Positions 18,041 through 26,731 of a stretch of DNA of 64,000 nucleotides are shown piece after piece. The stretch is from Chitinophaga oryziterrae. Its GTDB lineage: Bacteria; Bacteroidota; Bacteroidia; Chitinophagales; Chitinophagaceae. The notes below the pieces were generated by a model, which was given only the letters and a program-made list of their open reading frames with translations, searched no databases and was not told the origin of the DNA. The first letter of the stretch is position 1. Each line of letters starts with the position of its first letter. Location of the stretch: NCBI RefSeq assembly GCF_009758125.1, contig NZ_WRXO01000007.1, positions 299,159 to 363,158 on the forward strand, given 5' to 3'. The position numbers were made by a program, and so were the translations under genes.

Positions 18041-18852
18041 CTTAATGCAATCATTTGTCCAAACCTTTCCAGTATTTCTTCATATGACATTTCCAATCCT
18101 GTTGTGGGAATATTCGCCTCTTCCAGCATAGCTAGATAGCCCATGCGGCCCATTTTTAATGTATATCCTGGCCACTTGTGGCCCATCGATTCCCATATAC
18201 CCAAAATACTATTGTTGACAATTATCTGCTTGTTGTCGACATCGATAAACAGTTGATCAAGTGAACGTGTTTGGCCTTCCGTTGGTATTGAAATAGCAGG
18301 TCTTTCTCCCAGTAACGCAATAATATCTTCGCCATAGCATATAATAGACTCCAGCATGATATTCGCCATTTCGGAAACAAGAATCTTTCCGTGTTCCCTG
18401 ATGAAGAACAATACGTAAGGACATTCATCTTGCAAAGGATCATTAATGATATCCGTTGCGTCAACGGATTTAAATTCCGTAATTGTTTGCTTTGAAAAAT
18501 AGTCAATTTCTAACAATGGTTCCGCATCATACATTTCATTGGCTAAATGCATTACCTGCCAGCCAGGCCATATCTTTTGTAGTGCACATAAATAGTAACG
18601 TATTATTGAAGTCTCATTTTCAAATTCCCATGCCCAGAAGCCGAGCAGTTTCTTCTCCATATCTACAATTACAAAGCCTTCCATCAATAAATGCTCCCTT
18701 AACTCAGCCTCAATAGTACATTCGCTTAGATATCTTAGAAAGGTCTTTTCACCGAGGTATAGGTCTGATGCAATTGAGTTGGCCCCCCAACGGTGATGAT
18801 AGCAGATGAGCTGATTTCTATTTTTAATAACATAATTAATGCGATGTGCCAC
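17983..18852 (-). CDS. Hypothetical protein with an acquired C-terminal tail
   Basis: A 289-residue cytoplasmic protein of unknown family, without signal peptide or membrane segment. It is acidic and aromatic-rich (FWAWEFENETSIIRYYL, GIWESMGHKWPGYTLKMGRMG). The last 15 or so residues are a Ser/Gly stretch ending GGVSIW; they are simply the antisense reading of the acidic tail codons of the DnaB-like remnant at 17813-18040. The original C-terminus was probably replaced when the two sequences were joined. A role as an immunity-type protein is conceivable from size and composition, but nothing supports it directly. Confidence 0.6.
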   Translation of the reverse strand: MAHRINYVIKNRNQLICYHHRWGANSIASDLYLGEKTFLRYLSECTIEAELREHLLMEGFVIVDMEKKLLGFWAWEFENETSIIRYYLCALQKIWPGWQVMHLANEMYDAEPLLEIDYFSKQTITEFKSVDATDIINDPLQDECPYVLFFIREHGKILVSEMANIMLESIICYGEDIIALLGERPAISIPTEGQTRSLDQLFIDVDNKQIIVNNSILGIWESMGHKWPGYTLKMGRMGYLAMLEEANIPTTGLEMSYEEILERFGQMIALSQNDRSSSSSSGSGGVSIW

Positions 18853-18884
18853 TTAAATGCATTTATTTAAATATACTATTTTTT

Positions 18885-18924
18885 AAAGCCCGTTCGGTTT
18901 CTACTGATTGGGCTTTCTTTTTTG
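18885..18924 (+). terminator. Hairpin with T tract
   Basis: Seven-base arms AAAGCCC and GGGCTTT enclose 18 bases and are followed by CTTTTTT. It would terminate rightward transcription, yet no intact rightward gene precedes it, so it may be left over from a lost gene. Confidence 0.5.
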
Positions 18925-19481
18925 GTTGTTGCGAATTTAATGAAATCCCGCTTCCCTGCAAGGTTTCGACTATATTATGTAAAGAACTTTTAATTTGACA
19001 GAATAGAGGTAATATGTTTCTAATACCGGCATCCCTTTTCTATCGTATACCTTATATAAAATCACTTTTATCGTATTGGTAATCGCTCTTTTTCAAATGT
19101 AGCGCTGTCAGTATTGAGGAGAATTCCGGCAATACTTTAATTTCTACCAGGCTATAAAATGTTAATATTGAATCACTTTTTGAAAATAAACAATCAGTAA
19201 CTGATATGGCTTAAGATTAACTTTACTTATCAACTGAAGTGTTTACGGATAATAATATACGGTGCACACACATATATGTTAAATTGATTGATTAAACGGT
19301 TGGAAAAATGTATTGGGTATAAACTGTCAATAGATCATTTATCCTACTGCGAACCGCCCCTCGTTCAATATCATTATTTTCCTAAGTAAGAAAATTCCCA
19401 TTATGATGAAACTAAATTATTCCACACCGCAAACAGAGACAGATATAAATCTTTCTAATCAGGGTACTTTAAAAAAATAAC
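18925..19481. other. Intergenic, nothing identified
   Basis: AT-rich upstream region of the GH29 gene. No open frame of significance, RNA or repeat was recognised. Confidence 0.5.
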
Positions 19482-21119
19482 ATGCAAAGGAGAAAACTAT
19501 TAAAAGGGCTACTGGCTGCTACCCCTGCTTTGTGGTTGAATAAGTATGCAGGTGCAATGCCTTTTGCGGGTGCGCAGGGTTTTGAAAATGAGCCAATGCT
19601 AACAGGGCCTTTTAAACCAGACTGGGAATCTTTGAAACAATATAAAACACCAGATTGGTTTAGAGATGCCAAGTTTGGTATGTGGGCGCACTGGGGTGCG
19701 CAATGCCAGCCGGAACATGGCGACTGGTATGCACGTTTTATGTATGATGAGGGAAGCGATGCGTATAAATTTCATTGCGAAAAATACGGACATCCCTCAA
19801 AGGTTGGTTTTAAAGATGTAATACATCAATGGAAAGCTGAAAAATGGAATCCTGAACAGCTTGTTGAGTTATACAAAAAAGCGGGGGCACAATACTTTGT
19901 AGCCATGGCTAATCATCATGATAATTTTGATAACTATGACAGTAAATACCAGCCATGGAACAGTGTAAAAATGGGTCCCAAAAAAGACCTTATCGGAGGG
20001 TGGGCAAAAGCTGCAAAAAACCAGGGATTGAGATTTGGTGTAAGTGTACATGGTGCGCATGCATGGAGCTGGTATGAAACTGCCCAACGTAGCGATAAGG
20101 AGGGGCCGATGGCTGGCATACCCTATGATGGGAAATTAACAAAGGCAAATGGGAAAGGAACCTGGTGGGATGGATGGGATCCACAGGAGCTGTATGCCCA
20201 AAAACATTCATTGAGTAAGGGCAGTGAAAATATAGGAAATATTCATAAGCAATGGGATTGGGGCGAAGGTGTTTCTATCCCCAACAAAGCTTATTGTGAT
20301 AAATTTTATAACCGCACTGTTGACCTGATCAATAAGTACCATCCAGACCTTGTATACTTTGATGATACCGCTTTGCCTTTATGGCCCATTAGTGATGCAG
20401 GTTTACGTATAGCAGCGCACATGTACAACGAAAGCATCATGCGCCATGGTACACTGGAAGCAGTAATAAATGGAAAGATATTGAACGAACAGCAGCGTAG
20501 ATGCATGGTATGGGATATAGAGAAGGGTGCAAGCAATAATATTGAGCCACTGCCATGGCAAACCTGCACCTGCATCGGTGGTTGGCATTATGACCGCCGG
20601 ATATATGACCGCAAGGATTATAAATCTGCACGTGATGTGATAAACCAATTGGTAGATGTGGTAAGCAAAAATGGCAATTTACTGCTTAACATTCCTGTAC
20701 GTGCTGATGGTACAATTGATGACCAGGAACTTGCCGTTGTTGAAGATATCGGACGCTGGATGCATGTGAACGGAGAAGCCATATTTGCAACACGGCCATG
20801 GAAAATATTTGGCGAAGGACCTTCTATTGCCAATGCTAAACCCCTGAGTGGTCAAGGCTTTAATGAAGGCAGCGCAAAGAATTTTGCTGCCGATGATATT
20901 CGTTTTACAACTAAAGGAGATATACTTTACGCCACATTTTTTGGTTGGCCGGAAAACAGAAAAGTGGTGGTGAAATCAATGGCTGCGGAAAAAGTTTCAG
21001 CAGTGCGTTTATTAGGATATAATGACAAGCTTGAATGGAAACAAACAACCGATGGCCTTGAAGTTATACTTCCGGAAAAACAGCCATGTGATAATGCCTT
21101 TGTGCTAAAAATAATTTAA
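19482..21119 (+). CDS. GH29 alpha-L-fucosidase, twin-arginine exported
   Basis: A 545-residue protein that begins with a twin-arginine type signal (MQRRKLLKGLLAATPALWLN). The GH29 barrel opens with WFRDAKFGMWAHWGAQCQPE and HHDNFDNYDSKYQPWNS; the likely nucleophile is D294 in VYFDDT. YDRKDYKSARDVINQLVDVVSKNGNLLLNIP is the usual closing segment before a C-terminal beta domain. It lacks carbohydrate-binding modules, unlike the GH29 enzyme at 6308, and the two are only distantly alike, so they probably cleave different fucosyl linkages. It stands alone here; right after its stop lies the 34-bp copy of the 499 gene's start. Confidence 0.9.
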   Translation: MQRRKLLKGLLAATPALWLNKYAGAMPFAGAQGFENEPMLTGPFKPDWESLKQYKTPDWFRDAKFGMWAHWGAQCQPEHGDWYARFMYDEGSDAYKFHCEKYGHPSKVGFKDVIHQWKAEKWNPEQLVELYKKAGAQYFVAMANHHDNFDNYDSKYQPWNSVKMGPKKDLIGGWAKAAKNQGLRFGVSVHGAHAWSWYETAQRSDKEGPMAGIPYDGKLTKANGKGTWWDGWDPQELYAQKHSLSKGSENIGNIHKQWDWGEGVSIPNKAYCDKFYNRTVDLINKYHPDLVYFDDTALPLWPISDAGLRIAAHMYNESIMRHGTLEAVINGKILNEQQRRCMVWDIEKGASNNIEPLPWQTCTCIGGWHYDRRIYDRKDYKSARDVINQLVDVVSKNGNLLLNIPVRADGTIDDQELAVVEDIGRWMHVNGEAIFATRPWKIFGEGPSIANAKPLSGQGFNEGSAKNFAADDIRFTTKGDILYATFFGWPENRKVVVKSMAAEKVSAVRLLGYNDKLEWKQTTDGLEVILPEKQPCDNAFVLKII

Positions 21120-21120
21120 T

Positions 21121-21168
21121 GGAATTAAACTACATCATTTATCGGGGATTATTATCGCATTAATCTAA
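21121..21168 (+). pseudogene. Stub of the cytochrome-b-like membrane gene
   Basis: Bases 21127-21160 are identical to 517-550 within the gene at 499, in the same coding sense: the frame reads KLHHLSGIIIA then stops. The rest of that gene is absent. It begins two bases after the fucosidase stop. The remaining gap to 21592 holds nothing else that I recognise. Confidence 0.65.
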
Positions 21169-21592
21169 ACAGACTAATAGTAACTAGATACGATTCAAAT
21201 TCGCTTTATATAAATTACGGATCTGCTTTTCGGGGTCTATAGACCATTGCAGCAATGCTATCAGCGGAGCTGCAATGCTTTCCCTAATTCAGTTAACTCA
21301 TATGCAACACGTGGAGGTACTTCTGGTCTTCGCGTTTCCCTCCTTACAGGTTTCTCTTATTGAATTTTCAAAATAAATCATTATTTTGAGCTTAATACCT
21401 ATAAGTATCCTTAAAATTTAAATCTTGTTATGATCAGACAAGTTGGCCCCATAACTGATGAATCTTTACTTGTGATTTATATGAGTAAATGGATTAATTA
21501 GCATAACCCTGATACTTCCAGTTTCGAAATAAAAGTAAATACATGAGGAATATTTGTTTTAACCCCGGATCTGATCTGAATATCTATCTATA

Positions 21593-23146
21593 ATGAAAAA
21601 TAAAGAAGAAAAAGTAAGTGTAATTTTAATTGGATGTGGTCCTCACGCCAGACGCATATACCTTCCGGCGTTGCGTAGCATTAAAGACGTAAAGCTGGCT
21701 TTAGTTATTGATTTGGAAAGTGAAGAATCGATTGTACGTAGCGCTATTGGAGATACTTTAGAAACGGAATTATGGTTGATTCAACCCTTTGCAAACACTT
21801 TACCCCCAGCATTAAATGCCAGACTTTCAAAGTTCGTTTTAGAAAATCAAATTAAAGGGGTAATTATTGCAACTGAACCACTAGTGCATAAAGCCTATGC
21901 CGAATGGGCTTTGGTAAATGAGCTTAATATACTGATAGATAAACCTTTAACAACAAAAATAGATATTACAAGTAATTTGGATAATGCCAAAGGGATCCTT
22001 AATGACTACTTTGAATTGCGCGCCGCCTATCAAGACCTTCAAAGAAGGACAGAAACTATTTTTATGATTAATTCCCATCGCCGTTTTCATAAAGGATTTC
22101 AATTTGTTAAGGATCAAATCAATGAAGTTGCAATGAGGACAAATTGTCCAATTAACTTTATTCAGGCATATCACTCTGACGGTCAATGGCGTTTACCAAA
22201 TGAAATTATCTCACAAAAATACCATCCTTACTGTTACGGATATGGGAAGGCTTCTCATAGCGGGTATCATATTTTTGACACCATTTACCAATTTTACAAA
22301 GCCTCAGCGTTGCCGGATAAACTTGCAGATGAAATGGAGGTGATTAGTTCTTTCATAAAACCTAATGGATTTTTTACTCAATTAAATGAAAATGATTATC
22401 GGTCTATTTTTGGCGATGAATATAAACAGGTCAATTCCTGGTCGGAAAAACAACTGAAAGAAATATGTGAAAATTATGGAGAGATTGACATCTCTTCCAT
22501 AATTGCACTTAGAAAATATGGAGAGGTAGTAGCTAATTTTAACGTAAACCTGGTTCATAACGGATTTGCCGGAAGGACCTGGATCATGCCTGGTGATGAT
22601 TTGTACAAAGGAAATGGAAGGATTAAGCATGAAAGTTATCATATCCAGCAAGGTCCATTTCAAAGTATACAGATACATGCTTATCAGGCATATGATAAAC
22701 ATGATCAAAATAAAAATCCGGAAGAGTTTCTGGGAGGAAAAAACCATTTTGAAATATATGTGTTTCGTAATCCATTAATTGCTGATGGAGAAACTCAACC
22801 CAGAGTCTATAAATATTCAGATATTGTTGATAATCGTTCTGAAGAAAATGGCCCTGCAATAACAATGGAACGGGTTAAATTTAGCGTAGTAGAACAATTT
22901 GCTGATTATCTGGTTGGAAAAAAACAAAAAAGAGAAATCTGTTCTCAAATAGAAGATCATATCATCCCTGTAAAGATAATGAGCGGAATCTATTGTTCTA
23001 ATATAACTAAGCAAAGGGCTTGTTACGATTTTGAAATTCAGGATGCTACGCATTTAGAGGAGTGGTATAGCAGAAATGGTAATTCAACTTTTCTATCACC
23101 TTCATGTATCACACGTTGTAAACTGGATGGAATGAACGAATTCTGA
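21593..23146 (+). CDS. Gfo/Idh/MocA-like oxidoreductase
   Basis: A 517-residue protein whose N-terminal half is a Rossmann NAD(P) domain: VSVILIGCGPHARRIYLPAL, then GVIIATEPLVHKAYAEWAL and the family motif DKPLTT (normally EKP). HSGYHIFDTIYQF lies where catalytic-domain residues usually occur. At 517 residues it is longer than typical members (330-400), with an extended C-terminal half of unknown role (from about 330). No signal peptide is present. Members oxidise or epimerise sugars or related substrates; this one cannot be assigned. AT content is higher than that of the flanking fucosidase, which hints at separate ancestry. Confidence 0.75.
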   Translation: MKNKEEKVSVILIGCGPHARRIYLPALRSIKDVKLALVIDLESEESIVRSAIGDTLETELWLIQPFANTLPPALNARLSKFVLENQIKGVIIATEPLVHKAYAEWALVNELNILIDKPLTTKIDITSNLDNAKGILNDYFELRAAYQDLQRRTETIFMINSHRRFHKGFQFVKDQINEVAMRTNCPINFIQAYHSDGQWRLPNEIISQKYHPYCYGYGKASHSGYHIFDTIYQFYKASALPDKLADEMEVISSFIKPNGFFTQLNENDYRSIFGDEYKQVNSWSEKQLKEICENYGEIDISSIIALRKYGEVVANFNVNLVHNGFAGRTWIMPGDDLYKGNGRIKHESYHIQQGPFQSIQIHAYQAYDKHDQNKNPEEFLGGKNHFEIYVFRNPLIADGETQPRVYKYSDIVDNRSEENGPAITMERVKFSVVEQFADYLVGKKQKREICSQIEDHIIPVKIMSGIYCSNITKQRACYDFEIQDATHLEEWYSRNGNSTFLSPSCITRCKLDGMNEF

Positions 23147-23181
23147 TTATATACTCCACAATTTCTGTACATTAATGCACC

Positions 23182-23859
23182 TTAAAGCCCTTTCTTACGG
23201 GAGGGTTTGAGAGAGGTTAATTCTCTTAAAGCATCCCCCGCTATCCATTTAGCAGTTGTGCTATCCTGCAATAAAATACGCTCTGCACATTGTATAGCTA
23301 AGGGTAGTAATGCTTTGTTGCGCTTGCCAATTTGCCGTAATGCCCAGTTAATGGCTTTCTTTACAAAGTTGCGCTTGTCCCATGCCTCGCGTTCTATGAC
23401 AGGGAAGAATTGAATAAAAACCATGTCATCGGCTTTTTTATCATGTACTGCTAATTCGGCCATCAGTACGAAACCGGCTCGTTTAATAAATTCTTCTCCA
23501 TGCTTGCTAAACTCCATTGCTTTTTCTATAGCGTAGGGGGTACGGTCAAACAGGTTGCCGCATACCTGGTCGCATATGTCCCAGCTTGTAAAGTCTTTTG
23601 TCCATCTGTCAATTAACTGAGGAGTAACCAGCTTTGGATCGGCAACTAATGATGCCAGGATACGTGCCTCGTGTATACGGGTATCCCATAGTTGCAGGGC
23701 CAATTTATGGTCCTTTTTTATTAGTTTGGCTAGTTTTCTGACCTCGGGTATTTTAACGCCCAACGCTTTTTCATTATCAATACCGAAGCGCAGCATACCT
23801 TCGCGATACCTGGTATTTGCTTCTTCTTTAAGCAGGTCTATTATTTCGGTAACGTTCAT
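23182..23859 (-). CDS. DNA alkylation repair protein, AlkD-like
   Basis: A 225-residue HEAT-like repeat protein of the AlkC/AlkD type. Helical repeats are evident (LGVKIPEVRKLAKLIKKDH, IHEARILASLVADP, WDICDQVCGNLFDR, FIKRAGFVLMAELA, NFVKKAINWALRQIG). AlkD removes positively charged alkylated bases from DNA. The family length (about 220-240) fits. Aromatic and acidic residues of the DNA-binding cleft (W at TSWDICD, D at the same motif, R at KRAG) are in place. It is a single gene with no clear partner. Confidence 0.85.
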   Translation of the reverse strand: MNVTEIIDLLKEEANTRYREGMLRFGIDNEKALGVKIPEVRKLAKLIKKDHKLALQLWDTRIHEARILASLVADPKLVTPQLIDRWTKDFTSWDICDQVCGNLFDRTPYAIEKAMEFSKHGEEFIKRAGFVLMAELAVHDKKADDMVFIQFFPVIEREAWDKRNFVKKAINWALRQIGKRNKALLPLAIQCAERILLQDSTTAKWIAGDALRELTSLKPSRKKGL

Positions 23860-24027
23860 ATGTATAGCTTCAGTTGCGTTAAATACAAAGATAAGCTAGC
23901 TGTGTCAAAAGGAAACGGTCTCGAAACATGGCAAAACGTTAAAGACCATAATCGACAGTCTGACAGATTGGGGGATAACACACCAAAAGGAAATTATCGG
24001 GAAGAAATAGAAAAATCCAGGTATCAG

Positions 24028-24081
24028 GTTAAGCAGCGCTTTTAATATATGGAAAAATAGTGTCTCTAATCGATAAGACAC
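24028..24081 (+). repeat. 54-bp dispersed repeat, copy 2
   Basis: Matches 10151-10204 at 49 of 54 positions. The terminal stem is GTGTCT with AGACAC, so one of the changes keeps base pairing. Surroundings are otherwise noncoding. Confidence 0.6.
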
Positions 24082-24125
24082 CTTAACAGGTACTCAGATT
24101 CTAAGAAGTATTGTTAAGAAAAGGG

Positions 24126-24218
24126 ATTGAAGAGGTATTGATAAGGTTCATCCTACGTTCATCCTACGTTCGCAACGTAGGATGAACGTAGGATGAACCT
24201 TATCAATACCTCTTCAAT
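24126..24218. terminator. 93-bp perfect hairpin
   Basis: Arms of 45 bases (24126-24170 and 24174-24218) are perfectly complementary around the three-base loop CGC. Each arm itself contains a tandem repeat of CATCCTACGTT. It lies between unrelated genes with no gene reading cleanly into it. It may act as a terminator or be a mobile hairpin element. Confidence 0.5.
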
Positions 24219-24265
24219 ACTACTTTACATAGGGTTTTATTATAATCTGTGAGGGGATCAAAGTT

Positions 24266-24466
24266 TCACTTCAGACAACAATTCCGCTCTTTCTCCGCTA
24301 TTTCGGCTGCACGCCTGGTCAGTACTTCCGCATGCTCAAGACCGGACAAAGCCATTTTATCCGTATCTTCAAATAGTTCACGGGGTTTCTGCCCAGGAAA
24401 TACCATGAGTTGACAACAGGTTGATCCTGTTCTATTTTGGCTGCCATTGTCTGAATAACTTTGCAT
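24266..24466 (-). CDS. Uncertain small protein, possibly frameshifted
   Basis: A 66-residue frame starts one base before the divergent serine hydrolase gene. The C-terminal half looks coding (ELFEDTDKMALSGLEHAEVL then RRAAEIAEKERNCC). A second frame covering the N-terminal part (MAAKIEQDQPVVNSWYFLGR) reads better there, so the true gene may span both with a frameshift near 24375. No family is recognised. Confidence 0.25.
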   Translation of the reverse strand: MQSYSDNGSQNRTGSTCCQLMVFPGQKPRELFEDTDKMALSGLEHAEVLTRRAAEIAEKERNCCLK

Positions 24467-24467
24467 A

Positions 24468-25910
24468 ATGAGAAAATTATTCTTCGCTTTATTTTTGCAT
24501 TTGCTCCTTTATACTGGCTTAAGAGCTCAGGCACAAACAGACGTCCTCCAGGACTCGCTGATGGCTCGTTTCAACCGGAATGATTTCCATGGATTTTACG
24601 ATCTCGGCTCGCCCGGCTGGAGGCAGAAAAATAATGCGGACGGGATCAGCGGCTGGCTGGAATACATCAAGAGCCAAACGGGTAACCTCACCAGCGCTGT
24701 GTTAAGCCTGGACTCAGGCAATACCAAATATTATACCTGGCAAGGTAAAAAGAAGATCATCACTTTTAAATTGCAGGGGGCAGGCAATGGGGGATTTGAA
24801 AGCTTTGATTTCAATAGTTTTCATTTTCCTGCAAATGTCATTTTCGACTCCACGATACCGACAGATAACCCGTTAAAATCCGCGCTGGACTCCACCGTCC
24901 ACCGGCTCACTGTCGATTTCATGCTGACGCATCACCTGGTTGGATTAGCAGTCGGGGTAATAAGCAACGGCAAATCCTATACTTATAACTATGGTACAAT
25001 TGAAAAAGGTCGTCAGCAACTGCCTACAGTCACAACGACTTTTGAACTTGCCTCAGTGACCAAAACGTTTACGGGCATATTGATGGCGCAGGCTGTACTG
25101 GATAAGAAATTGAACCCCGATGATGATATACGGAAATTTTTGCCAGGCACTTATCCTAATCTGCAATATAAGGGTCACCCGATACGCATTGTGAACCTGG
25201 CCAATCATACGTCTGGCCTGCCCGCAGAGTTACCAAACCTGGACACCTTCAGGAACCCGTTTACGGTGCTGAAGATGTATAACAATTATGACAACGCTAA
25301 ATTCTTCGCCGATATCCGCGACGTAAAAATAGATACGCTGCCAGGCACGACCTATGCCTATTCAAACTCCGGTATGAAGTTGCTGGGCATTATATTGGAA
25401 AAAGCGTATGGGTTGAGCTATGCCCAATTACTGAAAAAATATATCACCGGCCCGCTGCAAATGAAAAATACACGTATGGCCAATGCCATCAGCGATACCA
25501 CGAGTTATACCAAAGGCTATAATGAGGAGGGACAGACGATGCCACACCTGAACGTCAATATGTTTGGGGGAGCAGGGGCGATACTTTCCGACAGCAGGGA
25601 CATGCTGAACTATGTCCGGGAAAACATCGCTGAAAGTCTGCCTGCTGTAAAGCTTTCCCACCAGCAGACTTTTGGCAATGGCAATGGCGATGACGGTATG
25701 GGCATGGGCTGGCAGATCGCTTATAAGACCATCAATGGAAAACGGATATGGAAAAGCGGCGGAACGCTTGGTTTTCGTTCCTATTGTGCGGTGGTACCTG
25801 ACAAAAGAGTGGGGCTCATCTGGCTTTCCAACCGTTCTGACCTGATTGAAGATGAATTAAGTGAAATGGCTGATCAAATCTTATTGCAAGCGGCGCTAAA
25901 GAAAAAATAA
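24468..25910 (+). CDS. Serine hydrolase, class C beta-lactamase family, exported
   Basis: A 480-residue protein with a signal peptide (about 1-22). Residues about 25-120 form a small domain seen in Bacteroidota hydrolases before the catalytic part (DSLMARFNRNDFHGFYDLGS). The catalytic motifs are S196 in SVTK, Y298-S-N in YSNSGM, and KSGGT near 425 for the third box, so all three are intact. It is a distinct paralogue of the enzyme at 11879. A decayed lipoprotein start follows directly. Peptidase, esterase or lactamase activity cannot be told apart. Confidence 0.87.
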   Translation: MRKLFFALFLHLLLYTGLRAQAQTDVLQDSLMARFNRNDFHGFYDLGSPGWRQKNNADGISGWLEYIKSQTGNLTSAVLSLDSGNTKYYTWQGKKKIITFKLQGAGNGGFESFDFNSFHFPANVIFDSTIPTDNPLKSALDSTVHRLTVDFMLTHHLVGLAVGVISNGKSYTYNYGTIEKGRQQLPTVTTTFELASVTKTFTGILMAQAVLDKKLNPDDDIRKFLPGTYPNLQYKGHPIRIVNLANHTSGLPAELPNLDTFRNPFTVLKMYNNYDNAKFFADIRDVKIDTLPGTTYAYSNSGMKLLGIILEKAYGLSYAQLLKKYITGPLQMKNTRMANAISDTTSYTKGYNEEGQTMPHLNVNMFGGAGAILSDSRDMLNYVRENIAESLPAVKLSHQQTFGNGNGDDGMGMGWQIAYKTINGKRIWKSGGTLGFRSYCAVVPDKRVGLIWLSNRSDLIEDELSEMADQILLQAALKKK

Positions 25911-25911
25911 A

Positions 25912-26003
25912 ATGAAACTTTCGGCGATCTTATCCATTATATTTTTTTTGCTTTGCGGTCGGCTGTAGGAAAATAGAAGCCCTTAGATTTTATCTGTTGT
26001 AAC
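25912..26003 (+). pseudogene. Lipoprotein N-terminus with a frameshift in a T tract
   Basis: An ATG one base after the serine hydrolase stop opens MKLSAILSIIFFLL, then the frame runs off through an eight-base T tract to a stop. In the next frame the sequence continues FAVGCRKIEALRF with a lipobox-like cysteine. The whole is a short, broken lipoprotein start. Confidence 0.4.
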
Positions 26004-26154
26004 ACCGGCTATAAGTGTTTTTTTATTGGTCATATACTTGAAATTTGGTTGAGAATAATAACATCAGGGAAACCAAAAGACCTCAGACAGATATCATATC
26101 CGTCTAAGGTTTTATGGCTGATTTCAATTTAAGTTTAGGAATAAATCCTTTCAA

Positions 26155-26343
26155 TTATGACCTTGCGAATTTTTCTAATTCAGTATTGAATTTATCCATT
26201 TCTTCCAGGAACAATGCGTGGCCGCTGCAGCGGCAAATAAAGCCAGTTTGCTAACGTGTGCGCCGTTATATTTGGTTATGTAATGGATAACCGCTGCTCC
26301 GCCCATAGAGAAACCTCCAAGTACGGCATTTTGGACAGTAAAC
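26155..26343 (-). pseudogene. Alpha/beta hydrolase fragment
   Basis: The minus strand reads VLGGFSMGGAAVIHYITKYN then VSKLALFAAAA, which is the nucleophile elbow and following helix of an alpha/beta hydrolase. A frameshift near 26215 is needed to continue into FLEEMDKFNTELEKF and a stop. Both halves of the gene are otherwise missing. The rest of the 26004-26392 gap shows nothing. Confidence 0.6.
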
Positions 26344-26392
26344 CAGCTTACAGTATCTTATAAAGTTTAAATGAGATTTCAAATAACTATGA

Positions 26393-26716
26393 TCACCCCG
26401 TTATACGCAATGAACTGATCAAGCCATTTGCCAGCCCGAAGTGAAATTGAAGGATCGCAGGACTCCCGGGAAACTCGCCGGACACCTCAGCGGCCATTAT
26501 GTTTTCAGTCTCAGTTTCTTTGTAATTCAACGGCTTTAATTCCGTGTGATATTCGCTGTCCGATCTCTCTATCCACTTTTGGATCTCTGCTTTGCCCTTA
26601 TGGGTCTTGCCCTCATCATGTACAATGGCCGACTCTGAGAAACACGCCACATAGGCCTGGCTGTCATGGCTGTTCTGAGCTTCTACTAAACTTGTTACTA
26701 CTTTTGGTAAATTCAT
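26393..26716 (-). CDS. SnoaL-like (NTF2-fold) protein
   Basis: A 107-residue single-domain protein of the SnoaL/NTF2 fold: LVEAQNSHDSQAYVACFSESAIVHDEGKT-like opening (helix, then the AxVHDEG strand), then HKGKAEIQKWIE and a closing beta sheet. Such proteins are small cupped isomerase-, hydrolase- or binding-type folds. It follows the SDR gene by 15 bases on the same strand, so the two are co-transcribed and probably act on the same small molecule. No substrate can be inferred. Confidence 0.8.
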   Translation of the reverse strand: MNLPKVVTSLVEAQNSHDSQAYVACFSESAIVHDEGKTHKGKAEIQKWIERSDSEYHTELKPLNYKETETENIMAAEVSGEFPGSPAILQFHFGLANGLISSLRITG

Positions 26717-26731
26717 GGTTTATGTATTTTG

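Noticed and set aside
23860..24045. 61-codon frame beside the AlkD-like gene
   Set aside because: It overlaps the dispersed repeat, has low-complexity hydrophilic composition and no ribosome site; only the VKQRF end recurs.
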